NCBI GenBank assembly: GCA_028293125.1
Contig: JAQGPJ010000021.1
Location: 62,001 to 126,000 of the forward strand
Reading direction: 5' to 3'
Length of the DNA: 64,000 nt
Source: Verrucomicrobiales bacterium
GTDB taxonomy: Bacteria > Verrucomicrobiota > Verrucomicrobiia > Verrucomicrobiales > V1-33
The position numbers and the translations under genes were made by a program. Position 1 is the stretch's first letter, and the number at the start of each line of letters is the position of its first letter. The notes under the pieces were generated by a model, which saw only the letters and a program-made list of their open reading frames with translations, did not search any database and was not told the DNA's origin. This document shows, in pieces, positions 10,635-19,465 of this stretch.

Positions 10635-13600
10635 ATGCTGCCCCACACCCTGATCACCGCCTCCGCGGGCTCCGGCAAGACCTGGCGTCTCACCGTGCGT
10701 TATCTTCGCCTCGTCATGATGGGCGCGGAGCCGGAGAGCATCGTGGCCCTGACTTTCAGCCGCAAAGCGGCGGGGGAGTTCTTCAACGCCATCCTGCACC
10801 GCTTGGCGGAGGCCGCGTCCGGGGAGGGGAAAGCGGCGGCGCTGGCGCGGGACATCGAAATGCCGGGCATGGCCTGCGGGGACTTTTGCCAAGCGCTGGT
10901 CCGGCTGGCCTCCCGCCTGCCCTTTCTGATGCTGGGCACGCTGGACAGCTTCTTCATCCGCATGGCGCGGAGCTTTCCCTTTGAACTGGGGCTGAGCGGT
11001 GATTTCGCGCTGCTGGACGGGCATCAGCTGGCGGTGGAGAAGCTGCGGGTTTACGACCGCGTGTTTACGCCGGACGGCGGCACCGCCGCGCAGGCGGCCG
11101 GCGCGGAGTTCCGCCGCGCCTTCACCGAGGCCACCTTCGGCAAGGAGGAGATCCGCGTGCGGGCGCTGCTGGATGACTTCGTGAATGCTTGGCATTTCGA
11201 ATATCTGGCCGCCCAGGACGGGGACCAGTGGGGCAATCCGCTGGTCATCTGGGGACCGGACGCGCCGGTGGTCCCCGGCTCCCGGGAGGACCGGCTGAAT
11301 CTGATCCGGAGAATTGAAACCGGTCTGGACCGCCTGAGCATGGAGGTGAAGCACCGGGACTGCTGGACCACCTTTCTGAAAGCGGTGGCGGAGCATTTCC
11401 CGGGCTCGCCGATGAGCAAGGACATGGACTATCTCTGGGAAAAGCTGCTGGCCCTGCTGGAGGAGCTGCCCCGGGGCACAGCGGAACTCAAGCTGAACCG
11501 CAAATCCTATGCCCTGTCCGGCCCGCTGGGCGAGGCGGTGGCGGATCTCTGCCGGGACATCATCGCCGGGGAGCTGGCGGTGGCGCTGCGGCAGACACGG
11601 GGGATTTTTGAGGTGGTGCGGAAATACGACTCCGCCTACCACACCCTGGTGCGCCGCCAAGGCCGGCTGACCTTTCACGATGTGCAGCTGATCCTCAGCG
11701 GGGGGCTGGGGGCGGACACCGCCGGCCACGCAGCGCGGGAAGCCCGGCTGCTGACCCATGCGGACAACCGGCAGCTGATGGACTACCGGCTGGACTCGCG
11801 CTACGACCACTGGCTCCTTGATGAGTTCCAGGACACCAGCCGCGTGCAGTGGCGGGTGCTGGCCAATCTGATGGACGAGGCCATCCAGGACGCCGGAGGG
11901 CGGAAATCGTTCTTCGCGGTGGGGGACCAGAAGCAAAGCATTTACGAATGGCGGGGCGGCACGCCGGAGCTTTTTGACGAACTGCAGGCGCAGTACAACC
12001 TGCCGGACTGTCCGCCGGAGCGTTGGCCTTTGAAAGTGGAGCCCATGTCGCTCTCCCAGCGGTCCGGGCCGGCAGTGATCGATATGGTCAACACCCTGCT
12101 GGGCGATCCCGCGGCGCTGGCGGAGGTGCTGCCGGCGCAGGCCGTGGCCCGCTGGCGCTGGCAGCCCCACACCAGCAAAAACCGTCACTACGGCGGCACG
12201 GCGCTGGTGATTGAGACGGATCCGAAAAAAGCGGAGGACCTCGCGCGGGCGGTGGTGGCGGCAGAGACGGAGAACGCGGACGGCGACACGGAGGCGGACA
12301 TCTGCTGGCGGCGGGCGGCGGAGCTGATTCTGGACCTCCAGCCGCTGCGGCGCGGCCTGACCTGCTCGGTGCTGTGCCACCGCAATGACCGGGCGCTGAA
12401 GCTGACCGACTACCTGCGCCGGGCGACAGGTCTGCAGGTGGTGTGCGAAAGCGACCTGTCCATGGCGCGGGACAATCCCGTAACCTCCGCCCTGCTGGCG
12501 CTGCTGCAGGCGGCTGCCCATCCGGGCGATGAGTTCGCCTGGCGGCATGTGATGATGACCCCGCTGGCGGAGGTGATCCTCCAAGTGTGTGCCCCGCGCG
12601 GCGGGCGGGATGAGGCCGGTGTGCGGCGGATGCTGCCGGTGATGGTGCTGGAGCAGGTGATGGAGCTGGGCTTTCACGACACCCTGCGCTGGTGGGTGGG
12701 AACGCTGGGCCTTGATCCCCTGACCGGGGAAAAGCGCAGCCTGGACGCCTTCAGCCGCGGCCGGCTGGATGAGCTGTGCGGCTGCGCGGCGGCCTTCGAC
12801 AGCACCGGCAGCCGGGACACGGACGAGTTCGCCGCCTTCGCCCGCGCTTGGACGGAGCGCGGTGCCAGCCACGACGGCGCCGTGCAGGTGATGACGGTGC
12901 ACCGCTCCAAGGGGCTGACCTTCGATGTGGTCATCATGCCCGATCTGGGCTATCCTTACACTTTCATCAATCAGATCCCCATGGTCCGGGAGACGGATCA
13001 TCAGGGCCAGGTGAAATGGCTGACGCGCCTGCCCGGCAAGGACATCGCCCAGGCGGACAGCGTTCTGGGCCGGGCGCTGGAGCGGTCGCTCGGCGGTCTC
13101 TGGTGCGAGCGCATCGCCGGACTGTATGTGATGATGACGCGGGCCAAGTTCGCCAACTATGTGATCCTGCCGTCCCCGAAAAAATCATCGAAAGCCACAG
13201 GGCCCAGCCTGCACGGCGCCGTGCGGCACATGCTGCAGCAGGACAATGCCGGCACGCTCAGCATCGCGGGCGTCGAGTATCCACTGTTGGCGCGGTTCGG
13301 GGATCCGGAATGGATTCAGGATCATGCCTTCCAAGTGGAACCTGCTGTTTCCGCACCGTCGGAAATTCCTCAGCCGGCGGTTCCAATGGCGGCCCCGCCA
13401 CCGCCGCCCGCAGCCAAAGCTATTCGGGAGCCGCCGGTCCAGCTGGATTTGTTTGACCCGCAGCCGCCGGAAGGCACCGGTGCCGGTCAGGCCCTGCTGC
13501 CGAAGAAGACTATTCCCCTGCGTGTCCGCCGCCCCACCTATGACGGGCAGGACAACGGTCTCCCCGTCCTGTTCCAAGCCACCCGTCCGGATGCCGGGAG

Positions 13601-14087
13601 AACTGGCTCCGTAACCCATCAGCTGCTGGGCTTGGTGGAGTGGGCGGATGCCGGCGGGCGGGAGGCGTTGGGAAAAAGCGCCGCCCGTCTTTTCCCGCAG
13701 CCGGATGAGGCCGCCCGCCAGGCGCTGGCGGATGTGGCCGCCTGTCTGGAGGCTCCTGCGCTGGCCGGAATTTTCGCCCGGCCCGCGGGCGGGGAGGATT
13801 GGGAGGTCTGGCGCGGACGGGACTATGATGTGATGCTGGACAGCAGCTGGAGCAGCGGGGTTTTTGACCGCGTGCTGGTGCGCCGGGATACCGGCGGCCG
13901 GGCGGTGGAGGCGGTGCTGCTGGGGTTCGAAACCCGGCCCTTCCTGGCTGCGGCGGATGCTTTGGAGACGCAGCGGGAACGGATGGCCGACCAGCGCGCC
14001 GCGCTGGCCGGACTGCTGGGTCTGAAGCCGGCCAAGGTGAAATGTGCCGTGCTCCACACCCGCACTGCTGAAATGACAGAGTTTTAA
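10635..14087 (+). CDS. addA: AddA/RecB-like UvrD-family helicase with degenerate nuclease domain
   Basis: The protein has 1,150 residues with all superfamily 1A helicase motifs: ASAGSGKT with K15 (Walker A), ALTFSRKAAGEF (Ia), LLDEFQDTSR with D396/E397 (Walker B), FFAVGDQKQSIYEWRGG (III), VMTVHRSKGLTFDVVI (V) and LYVMMTRAK (VI). It should be the 3'-5' motor of an AddAB complex. The C-terminal domain aligns with the PD-(D/E)XK nuclease in VTHQLLGLVEWA (H) and GVFDRVLV (D1078), but the catalytic D-x-K strand reads LLGFETRPF, with Gly for Asp and Glu for Lys (G1097, E1099). Nuclease activity of this subunit is therefore probably lost, leaving cutting to AddB. A Pro-rich linker lies near residues 905-935. 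Confidence 0.83.
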   Translation: MLPHTLITASAGSGKTWRLTVRYLRLVMMGAEPESIVALTFSRKAAGEFFNAILHRLAEAASGEGKAAALARDIEMPGMACGDFCQALVRLASRLPFLMLGTLDSFFIRMARSFPFELGLSGDFALLDGHQLAVEKLRVYDRVFTPDGGTAAQAAGAEFRRAFTEATFGKEEIRVRALLDDFVNAWHFEYLAAQDGDQWGNPLVIWGPDAPVVPGSREDRLNLIRRIETGLDRLSMEVKHRDCWTTFLKAVAEHFPGSPMSKDMDYLWEKLLALLEELPRGTAELKLNRKSYALSGPLGEAVADLCRDIIAGELAVALRQTRGIFEVVRKYDSAYHTLVRRQGRLTFHDVQLILSGGLGADTAGHAAREARLLTHADNRQLMDYRLDSRYDHWLLDEFQDTSRVQWRVLANLMDEAIQDAGGRKSFFAVGDQKQSIYEWRGGTPELFDELQAQYNLPDCPPERWPLKVEPMSLSQRSGPAVIDMVNTLLGDPAALAEVLPAQAVARWRWQPHTSKNRHYGGTALVIETDPKKAEDLARAVVAAETENADGDTEADICWRRAAELILDLQPLRRGLTCSVLCHRNDRALKLTDYLRRATGLQVVCESDLSMARDNPVTSALLALLQAAAHPGDEFAWRHVMMTPLAEVILQVCAPRGGRDEAGVRRMLPVMVLEQVMELGFHDTLRWWVGTLGLDPLTGEKRSLDAFSRGRLDELCGCAAAFDSTGSRDTDEFAAFARAWTERGASHDGAVQVMTVHRSKGLTFDVVIMPDLGYPYTFINQIPMVRETDHQGQVKWLTRLPGKDIAQADSVLGRALERSLGGLWCERIAGLYVMMTRAKFANYVILPSPKKSSKATGPSLHGAVRHMLQQDNAGTLSIAGVEYPLLARFGDPEWIQDHAFQVEPAVSAPSEIPQPAVPMAAPPPPPAAKAIREPPVQLDLFDPQPPEGTGAGQALLPKKTIPLRVRRPTYDGQDNGLPVLFQATRPDAGRTGSVTHQLLGLVEWADAGGREALGKSAARLFPQPDEAARQALADVAACLEAPALAGIFARPAGGEDWEVWRGRDYDVMLDSSWSSGVFDRVLVRRDTGGRAVEAVLLGFETRPFLAAADALETQRERMADQRAALAGLLGLKPAKVKCAVLHTRTAEMTEF

Positions 14088-14190
14088 TACCCTGGCAAAA
14101 CATAGCTTCCAGCATGGGCGCTGAACCTGCCGCATACGTGCTTTTGCCCGTCAAATCAGAGAAAAACGCTTCCTGGAGCTTGGTCCGCAT

Positions 14191-14214
14191 GGGGCTCCGC
14201 ACACCGGGAGCCCC
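14191..14214 (+). terminator. GC-rich hairpin after addA
   Basis: GGGGCTCC (14191-14198) and GGAGCCCC (14207-14214) form a perfect 8-bp stem with an 8-nt loop, 104 bp after the addA stop and upstream of the response-regulator gene. No T-run follows, so it may be a weak or factor-assisted terminator. Confidence 0.4.
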
Positions 14215-14295
14215 CCGGGCCGGCACTGATTTTCAGATGCATGAATCCCCCGGCGGCGCATCATTCCGTGACGCCTTTATTATACTCCCGCCACC

Positions 14296-14979
14296 ATGCG
14301 CATCCTTATTGTCGAAGATGAACCCCGCACCGCATCCAGTCTGCACCAGGGGCTGCAGGATGCGGGATACCAGCCGGAAATGGTCCAACGCGGCGATGAC
14401 GCCGTGGAGATCATCAGCACCCAGTCCTGGGATGCGGTCATCATGGACATCATGCTGCCCGGCTGCGATGGCCTGACAGCGGTGAGGCGGCTGCGGGAGC
14501 GCAGCAACAGCACGCCCATCCTCCTGCTCTCCGCGCTGGGTGAGGTGGACCAGCGCATTGAGGGACTGAACGCCGGCGCGGATGATTATCTGCCGAAACC
14601 CTTCTCGCTGGGCGAGGTCCTGGCGCGGCTGAACGCCCTGACCCGCCGCGGGGGCGACACCAAGGCCATCCTGCTGCGGGTGGCGGACCTTGCTTTGGAT
14701 GTGCCCCACCGCACGGCTTCGCGCGGAGGCCGGCTCATCGAGCTGAGCTCCCGTGAGTTCCGCCTGCTGGAGGTGCTCATGCGGCAGGCCGGCAATGTGT
14801 GCCCGCGCTCGCTGCTGCTGCGCGAGGTCTGGGACTACAACTTCGATCCCGGCACCAATCTGGTGGATGTCTACATCCGCAAGCTGCGTGAGAAAATCGA
14901 CAACAGCGATGACTGCCTGCCTCTGCTGCACACCATCCGCGGGGTCGGCTACATGATGAGTGAGCAGCCTCCCGCATGA
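14296..14979 (+). CDS. OmpR/PhoB-family response regulator
   Basis: The protein has 227 residues, the standard length. The receiver domain has the acidic pocket (VEDEP), phospho-acceptor D51 in VIMDIMLPGCDG, the S/T switch in LLLSALGE and K102 in LPKPF. The C-terminal winged-helix DNA-binding domain (about residues 130-225) has IELSSREFRLLEVLMRQAGNVCPR and ends VDVYIRKLREKID...IRGVGYMM. It is translationally coupled to the downstream kinase by an ATGA overlap. A TATACT at 14281-14286 sits only 9 bp before the ATG, so the transcript could be nearly leaderless. The closest functional analogy is the CusR/heavy-metal type, but the signal is unknown. Confidence 0.93.
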   Translation: MRILIVEDEPRTASSLHQGLQDAGYQPEMVQRGDDAVEIISTQSWDAVIMDIMLPGCDGLTAVRRLRERSNSTPILLLSALGEVDQRIEGLNAGADDYLPKPFSLGEVLARLNALTRRGGDTKAILLRVADLALDVPHRTASRGGRLIELSSREFRLLEVLMRQAGNVCPRSLLLREVWDYNFDPGTNLVDVYIRKLREKIDNSDDCLPLLHTIRGVGYMMSEQPPA

Positions 14980-16061
14980 CCCGCTCCCTGCGCAGGCAGC
15001 TCTGCTGGTGGCACACGGCCCTGTTCGCCGCCGCCATCGCCATTTCCCTCATTCTGGCCTGGCGGGCCATGCCGGAGGAGAATGAGAGCGTGCCGCAACG
15101 CGAGGACGCCACGTGGCGGTATTTTGTCCACACAGCCTTGGAGTCCTGTGTGCCCTTCGCCGTGCTGGGGGCCATCAGCTGGTGGATCATCCACCGCTCC
15201 CTGTCGCCGGTGGTGGATCTGACCAACGCCGCCGAGCATATCCACGAGGCCAGCCTGCACCGCCGCCTGCCCCTGCGCGGCACCGGCGACGAGTTGGACC
15301 GCCTGACCTCCGTGCTCAATGACATGACCGGACGGCTGGAGACCTCGTTCCAGCGCATCCGGGAGTTCACTCTGCACGCCTCCCATGAACTGAAGACCCC
15401 GCTGACGATCCTCCGCAGCGGTTTTGAGCAGAGCCTGGCCCGGCCGGGGCTGAATCCCGCGCTGAAGGACCAGATCATCAACTGGATGGACGAGGTGGAG
15501 CGTCTGAACCGCATCGTCAGCGGCCTGACCCTGCTGACCCGCGCGGACGCCCGGCAGTTCGCCCTCACGCGGGAGACCGTGGCCCTGCACGACTTGGTGC
15601 GCGACGCCGCCAGCGAGGCCGAGATTCTGGGACAGGCCACGCATCTTCAGGTCGTTCTGCACCTGTGCGGACCGGTCATCATTTCCGCCGACCGCCACCG
15701 GCTGCGGCAGCTGCTGCTGAATCTGACGGACAATGCCGTGAAGTACAACCGCCCCGGCGGCCACATCAGCTACACCCTGGAGACCGATGGAGCCTGGGTG
15801 ACGGTGACCGTGGAGAGCGGCGGCCGGGGCATTCCGCCCGACGAGCTGCCCCAGATCTTCAACCGCTTCTTCCGGAGCATCGACTACCGGGGAACCGGGC
15901 AGGAGGGCGTGGGCCTGGGACTGAGCATCGCCCAGCTCATCGCAGAGGCCCACGGGGGCCGCATCACCGCTGCCTCCGTGCCGGACCGCACCAGCCTGTG
16001 CCTGCATCTGCCACTGGAGCAGCCGCCCGCGGCGGGGCCCTCAGCGGGCGTTCCAAGCTGA
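14976..16061 (+). CDS. Membrane sensor histidine kinase (partner of the upstream regulator)
   Basis: The protein has 361 residues; its ATG overlaps the regulator's stop (ATGA at 14976-14979). Membrane helix 1 is at about residues 12-29 (TALFAAAIAISLILAW) and helix 2 at about 52-72. Only about 20 residues lie between them, so the kinase has almost no periplasmic sensor and probably senses through the membrane or a partner. A HAMP-like segment follows (residues 72-125). The dimerisation domain has the phospho-acceptor H137 in HASHELKTPL. The ATPase domain has LTDNAVKYN (N box) and GVGLGLSIAQLIAEAHGG (G2 box). The N-terminal part of the G1 region reads TVESGGRGIPPDEL, with ES where D-N/D-T-G is usual. 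This resembles CusS/Pho-type kinases; the stimulus is not deducible. Confidence 0.92.
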   Translation: MTRSLRRQLCWWHTALFAAAIAISLILAWRAMPEENESVPQREDATWRYFVHTALESCVPFAVLGAISWWIIHRSLSPVVDLTNAAEHIHEASLHRRLPLRGTGDELDRLTSVLNDMTGRLETSFQRIREFTLHASHELKTPLTILRSGFEQSLARPGLNPALKDQIINWMDEVERLNRIVSGLTLLTRADARQFALTRETVALHDLVRDAASEAEILGQATHLQVVLHLCGPVIISADRHRLRQLLLNLTDNAVKYNRPGGHISYTLETDGAWVTVTVESGGRGIPPDELPQIFNRFFRSIDYRGTGQEGVGLGLSIAQLIAEAHGGRITAASVPDRTSLCLHLPLEQPPAAGPSAGVPS

Positions 16062-16157
16062 TTTCCGGAGTGTTGTCCTGATAACACAAAACCAGTGGAA
16101 AGCCCTGGCGCGTTCCGGCAAGGTGTGGGATACACCCTATTCAGCTGACCGCCGGGA

Positions 16158-17015
16158 ATGAAAATTATTGCCATCGCCAATCAAAAAGGTGGAGTGGGAA
16201 AGACCACCACCGCCATCAATCTCTCCACCTGTCTCGCCGTGGCGGGCGCGCGGGTGCTGCTTCTCGACCTGGATCCACAGGGCAATGCGTCCAGCGGACT
16301 GGGACACCGGGCAGCGGAGGGGCAGAGTCTTTACAGCGTGCTGACCGGGGATGATCCCCTGGAGGGGAAAATCCAGACCACCCGCTTTGAGAACCTGTCG
16401 ATCATCCCCGCCCAGATGGAGCTGGCGGGCTGCGAAGTGGAGCTGGTCCGGTCCGCCAACCACCTCGTGCGCCTGCGCGAGGTGCTGGAGCCTCTGAAAC
16501 GGGAGCGGCGCTTTGACTACCTGCTCATCGACTGCCCCCCCTCCCTCGGCATCCTCATGACCTCCGCGCTGGCGGCGGCGGATGGCCTGCTGATCCCCAT
16601 GCAGTGCGAGTATTTCGGCTTGGAGGGTCTGGCCCGCATCGTGGACATCCACGACCAGATCGCCACCAGCGGCATCAATCCCTCTGTGACCCTCGAGGGC
16701 ATTCTGATGACCATGTACGACGGTCGCACCAGTCACTGCCGGGCCGTGGTGGAGGAGGTGCGGCGGGCTTTCGCCGACCTCGTTTACCCCATCAATATCC
16801 CCCGCAGCATCGCGGTGGCTGAGAGCCAGAGCTTTGAGAAGGCTCTGCTGGAGTACGATCCCCACGGCAAAGCCTCCCAGGCCTACAAACAGATCGCTGA
16901 AATCTTTCTGTCGCGCCAGGATCCCACCGCCGCCCCGGCCTCCGCTCCCATCCCCGCCGACCGGTCGGTTCCGACTGCGGAGGCGCTCCCGCCCCCTGCC
17001 GGAGTACCTATCTAG
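16158..17015 (+). CDS. parA: ParA/Soj-family ATPase, orphan
   Basis: The protein has 285 residues. It opens with the deviant Walker A motif IANQKGGVGKTTTAINLS, then LLLDLDPQGNASSGLG and the Walker B-like YLLIDCPPSLGIL, all diagnostic of ParA/MinD-type partition ATPases. The last 35 or so residues are a Pro/Ala-rich tail not needed for the fold. In most chromosomes parA is followed at once by parB; here the next gene is lexA, and no ParB or parS-like palindrome was noticed, so ParB may lie elsewhere or this copy may position another cargo. The gene ends in TAG, evidence that TAG is an ordinary stop in this genome. Confidence 0.9.
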   Translation: MKIIAIANQKGGVGKTTTAINLSTCLAVAGARVLLLDLDPQGNASSGLGHRAAEGQSLYSVLTGDDPLEGKIQTTRFENLSIIPAQMELAGCEVELVRSANHLVRLREVLEPLKRERRFDYLLIDCPPSLGILMTSALAAADGLLIPMQCEYFGLEGLARIVDIHDQIATSGINPSVTLEGILMTMYDGRTSHCRAVVEEVRRAFADLVYPINIPRSIAVAESQSFEKALLEYDPHGKASQAYKQIAEIFLSRQDPTAAPASAPIPADRSVPTAEALPPPAGVPI

Positions 17016-17052
17016 GCCGTTCGGACGGGCAGTGAATTTCCGCTGATTTTTT

Positions 17053-17082
17053 TTGCAAGTGTGGAACAGTTGGACGTATATG
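17053..17082 (+). promoter_or_regulatory. Candidate lexA promoter
   Basis: TTGCAA at 17053-17058 and TATATG at 17077-17082 are separated by 18 bp, just upstream of the lexA ATG at 17091. A start site 6-8 bp after the -10 box would leave almost no leader. The imperfect palindrome TTGGACGTATATGTCCCAA spans the -10 box and could be the auto-regulatory operator. This is inferred from position only. Confidence 0.35.
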
Positions 17083-17090
17083 TCCCAATC

Positions 17091-17783
17091 ATGATCAACA
17101 CGATTCCACCCAGGCCTCCGTTCACCGGCAATACAGGCAGCAGAAAAGCCCTGACCAAGCGTCAGGAGGAAGTGCTGACCTTTCTGAGGAACACCCGTGA
17201 GGAAACCGGTGTCATGCCCAGCACCCGGGAAATTCAGCAGCACTTCGGCTTCGCCAGCCAGACCGCCGCCGTGGACGTCATCCGGGCTCTGGAGCGCAAG
17301 CAGGTCCTCAAGCGCCTGCGCGGAAAAGCCCGCGGCATCGTGCTGACCAGCGGTGTCGGCGCGCCCGCCACCTCCAGCGTGGTGGCTCTTCCCGTGCTCG
17401 GCCAGGTCTCCGCCGGCTTTGCCGCCGGCACCATCCAGAATTTTGACGAATACATCCGCGTGGACACCCAGGCCAGCGGCATCGAGAAGCCCGGTGACTG
17501 CTTCGCTCTGCGTGTGCGCGGCGACTCCATGACCGGAGCCCACATTCTGGACGGTGACTATGTGATCCTTCAAGCCAACCGTCCTCCCAAAAACGGGGAT
17601 ATCGTGGCCGCTCTGATCGACGGCGAGTCCACTCTGAAGCGCCTCGTCATCGACGGTCCCCGCCGCTGGCTGCATGCCGAAAACCCGGCCTACCCGGATC
17701 TCACCCCCGCCACCGAACTCTCTGTCCAAGGCGTCATGCGCGGCTTGGTGCGCGGCAGTGTCTCCCAGCGCGAAAGCAACTAA
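17091..17783 (+). CDS. lexA: LexA-type SOS repressor
   Basis: The protein has 230 residues from the ATG at 17091. A GTG at 17061 would add ten residues, but neither has a Shine-Dalgarno sequence and the conserved protein begins later, at LTKRQEEVLTFL. The N-terminal winged helix includes MPSTREIQQHFGFAS and VDVIRALERKQVLKR. Autocleavage would fall at the Ala-Gly of QVSAGFAAG. The S24-type catalytic dyad is present: Ser in RGDSMTGAHILDGDYV and Lys in GESTLKRLV. LexA represses DNA-repair genes until RecA filaments trigger its self-cleavage. The adjacent candidate promoter has an imperfect palindrome. The TGTTC-N4-GAACA type of box was searched for by eye and not found here. Confidence 0.92.
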   Translation: MINTIPPRPPFTGNTGSRKALTKRQEEVLTFLRNTREETGVMPSTREIQQHFGFASQTAAVDVIRALERKQVLKRLRGKARGIVLTSGVGAPATSSVVALPVLGQVSAGFAAGTIQNFDEYIRVDTQASGIEKPGDCFALRVRGDSMTGAHILDGDYVILQANRPPKNGDIVAALIDGESTLKRLVIDGPRRWLHAENPAYPDLTPATELSVQGVMRGLVRGSVSQRESN

Positions 17784-17971
17784 GCCTCTCTGCCCGGTCC
17801 GGTCGCCGGCACGTTTTATTTACCTGAAGGAAAGTTCTTCTGTTCCCGCTTCCTGCGCATCCCTGACCTATAGTTCAGAGATGCACGGGAAGCTTTTTTA
17901 TGCCCCTGAAAGGACATGGAATAGTTATGGCATCCGGACTGATGACTTGGACCGGCTGGGCATATCTCACA

Positions 17972-17997
17972 GATGAACAGTCTTTAAACTGTTCATC
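17972..17997. terminator. Perfect 10-bp hairpin between convergent genes
   Basis: GATGAACAGT (17972-17981) pairs perfectly with ACTGTTCATC (17988-17997) across a 6-nt loop, in the gap between lexA and the convergent sugar-transferase gene. This is the expected place for a bidirectional terminator. There is no T-run, and the GAACA/TGTTC halves also resemble an operator. Confidence 0.5.
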
Positions 17998-18010
17998 AGT
18001 TCTGATTTAG

Positions 18011-19402
18011 TCACTTGGCACCTGAGCCCAACACGACGGCGGGGATGGTGCGGAAGAGGATGGTGATATCCAGCCAGAGGGACCAGTTGTCGATGTACTT
18101 CAGGTCCAGCTCCACCCATTGGTCGAAGTTCTTGATCTCGTTGCGCCCGTTCACCTGCCAGAGACAGGTCAGTCCGGGTTTCACACTCAGCCGGCGGCGG
18201 TGCGCCACCTCTGAAATCTGCTCGATCTCATACACCGGCAATGGTCGCGGCCCCACCAGGCTCATATCACCCAGCAGCACATTCACCAGCTGGGGGAGTT
18301 CATCGATGGAGAACTTCCGCAGCCAGCGCCCGAAAGCGAAAATCCGGGGGTCGCGCTCCACTTTGAAAACCGGGCCGCTCATCTGGTTGTCCGCCGCCAG
18401 TTCCACCCGCCGGGCCTCGGCATCCGTGCCCATGGTGCGGAATTTATACATACGGAAGGGCTTTCCGTAGCGTCCGCTGCGCATCTGGGAGAAAATCACC
18501 GGCCCCGGTGAACTGAGCTTGATGCCAATGAAAGCCAACACCCAGAAGGGCAAGGACACCAAAATTCCCAAAAAAGCTCCCACCCGGTCGATTAGATTCT
18601 TGATCATCAGCTCCCAGGACATCTCCGGAGTGCACCGGAAGACCAGCATGGGCTTGCTGCCCAAGGCATCGAAGGTCGGGCGCGCGATGGAGGTCTGAAT
18701 GAAGTCCGCCCACAGCCAAGCCTCCACCCCCTCCAGCTCGCAGGCGTTGACCGCCTCCTCGATCCGGCTGAAATGCACATGGGCCGCCGCAAAGATCACG
18801 CGCCCCGCGGAGGACTCATGAATGGCGTCCACCAGCCTGCCGACGGGCTCCACCGAGATGTCGATCCGCGCCGCGATGTCCATCTGCATCAGATGGTCTT
18901 CCGGCAGCGACTTCAGGAGCTTTTCAATGTCCTGCGGTGGACCCGCGAAAATCACCTGCTCCCGGAATCTTCCGGATTTCAGCTGGCCGCGCATCCACGT
19001 CCGCGCCATGGACTCGCGCGCCAGCAGCAGCGGCAGCGCCACGGGCGGAAACAGGAGGATCACCGCCCGGCTTTCCGCATTCTGGCGGGCGAAGGTCGCA
19101 ATGGTCAGAATCAGGATCACCACGATCGCCAGCCCTTGGCAGAGATGCCGCAGCGACTTGGCCATGGATTTCTGCAGAGGATTGACATAATACCTCAGCT
19201 TTTCCAGCACCAGCGGGGTAAAGGCCACCACCAGCAGGATTTGCCAGTAGAATCTCGCCAGTTCAGGCAAGGGGGCCACCCGGTCAAACCATACCGCCGC
19301 GGAGGCCCGCAGCCAATAGGCCAGCCAGAATGCCATTCCCACCAGCACACAGTCGAAAAGCTGGTTCAGCTTGAGGTTGAATTCCTGTTGGCGTCCGAGC
19401 AT
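18011..19402 (-). CDS. Polyprenyl-phosphate sugar-1-phosphate transferase (exopolysaccharide initiation)
   Basis: The protein has 463 residues from the ATG at 19402 (MLGRQQEF); a TTG at 19450 would add 16. It has the WcaJ/PglC-superfamily layout: a multi-helix N-terminal membrane domain, a Rossmann-like central region (about residues 130-255), a further membrane helix (about residues 275-300) and the C-terminal catalytic domain. Catalytic-domain hallmarks are GPVIFSQMRSGRYGKPF, MYKFRTM, KFSIDELPQLVNVLLGDMS, VGPRP and KPGLTCLWQVNGRN. Such enzymes move a hexose-1-phosphate from a UDP-sugar to undecaprenyl phosphate, starting capsule or exopolysaccharide repeat units at the inner membrane. The usual glycosyltransferase cluster is not adjacent. 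It is divergent from aroD with about 60 bp between starts. Confidence 0.9.
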   Translation of the reverse strand: MLGRQQEFNLKLNQLFDCVLVGMAFWLAYWLRASAAVWFDRVAPLPELARFYWQILLVVAFTPLVLEKLRYYVNPLQKSMAKSLRHLCQGLAIVVILILTIATFARQNAESRAVILLFPPVALPLLLARESMARTWMRGQLKSGRFREQVIFAGPPQDIEKLLKSLPEDHLMQMDIAARIDISVEPVGRLVDAIHESSAGRVIFAAAHVHFSRIEEAVNACELEGVEAWLWADFIQTSIARPTFDALGSKPMLVFRCTPEMSWELMIKNLIDRVGAFLGILVSLPFWVLAFIGIKLSSPGPVIFSQMRSGRYGKPFRMYKFRTMGTDAEARRVELAADNQMSGPVFKVERDPRIFAFGRWLRKFSIDELPQLVNVLLGDMSLVGPRPLPVYEIEQISEVAHRRRLSVKPGLTCLWQVNGRNEIKNFDQWVELDLKYIDNWSLWLDITILFRTIPAVVLGSGAK

Positions 19403-19465
19403 AAAAATAGAAAATTGCCCGGCATCACCGCAGGGTATGAAACCCCTCAAGCGACCCCGAGCGCC

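Noticed and set aside
17784-18010. Small gene between lexA and the sugar transferase
   Set aside because: The 31-codon frame from 17881 has no similarity or start signal, and the space holds a hairpin.
18773-19465. Long plus-strand frame upstream of aroD
   Set aside because: It is the antisense shadow of the sugar-transferase gene; aroD similarity starts only at 19466.
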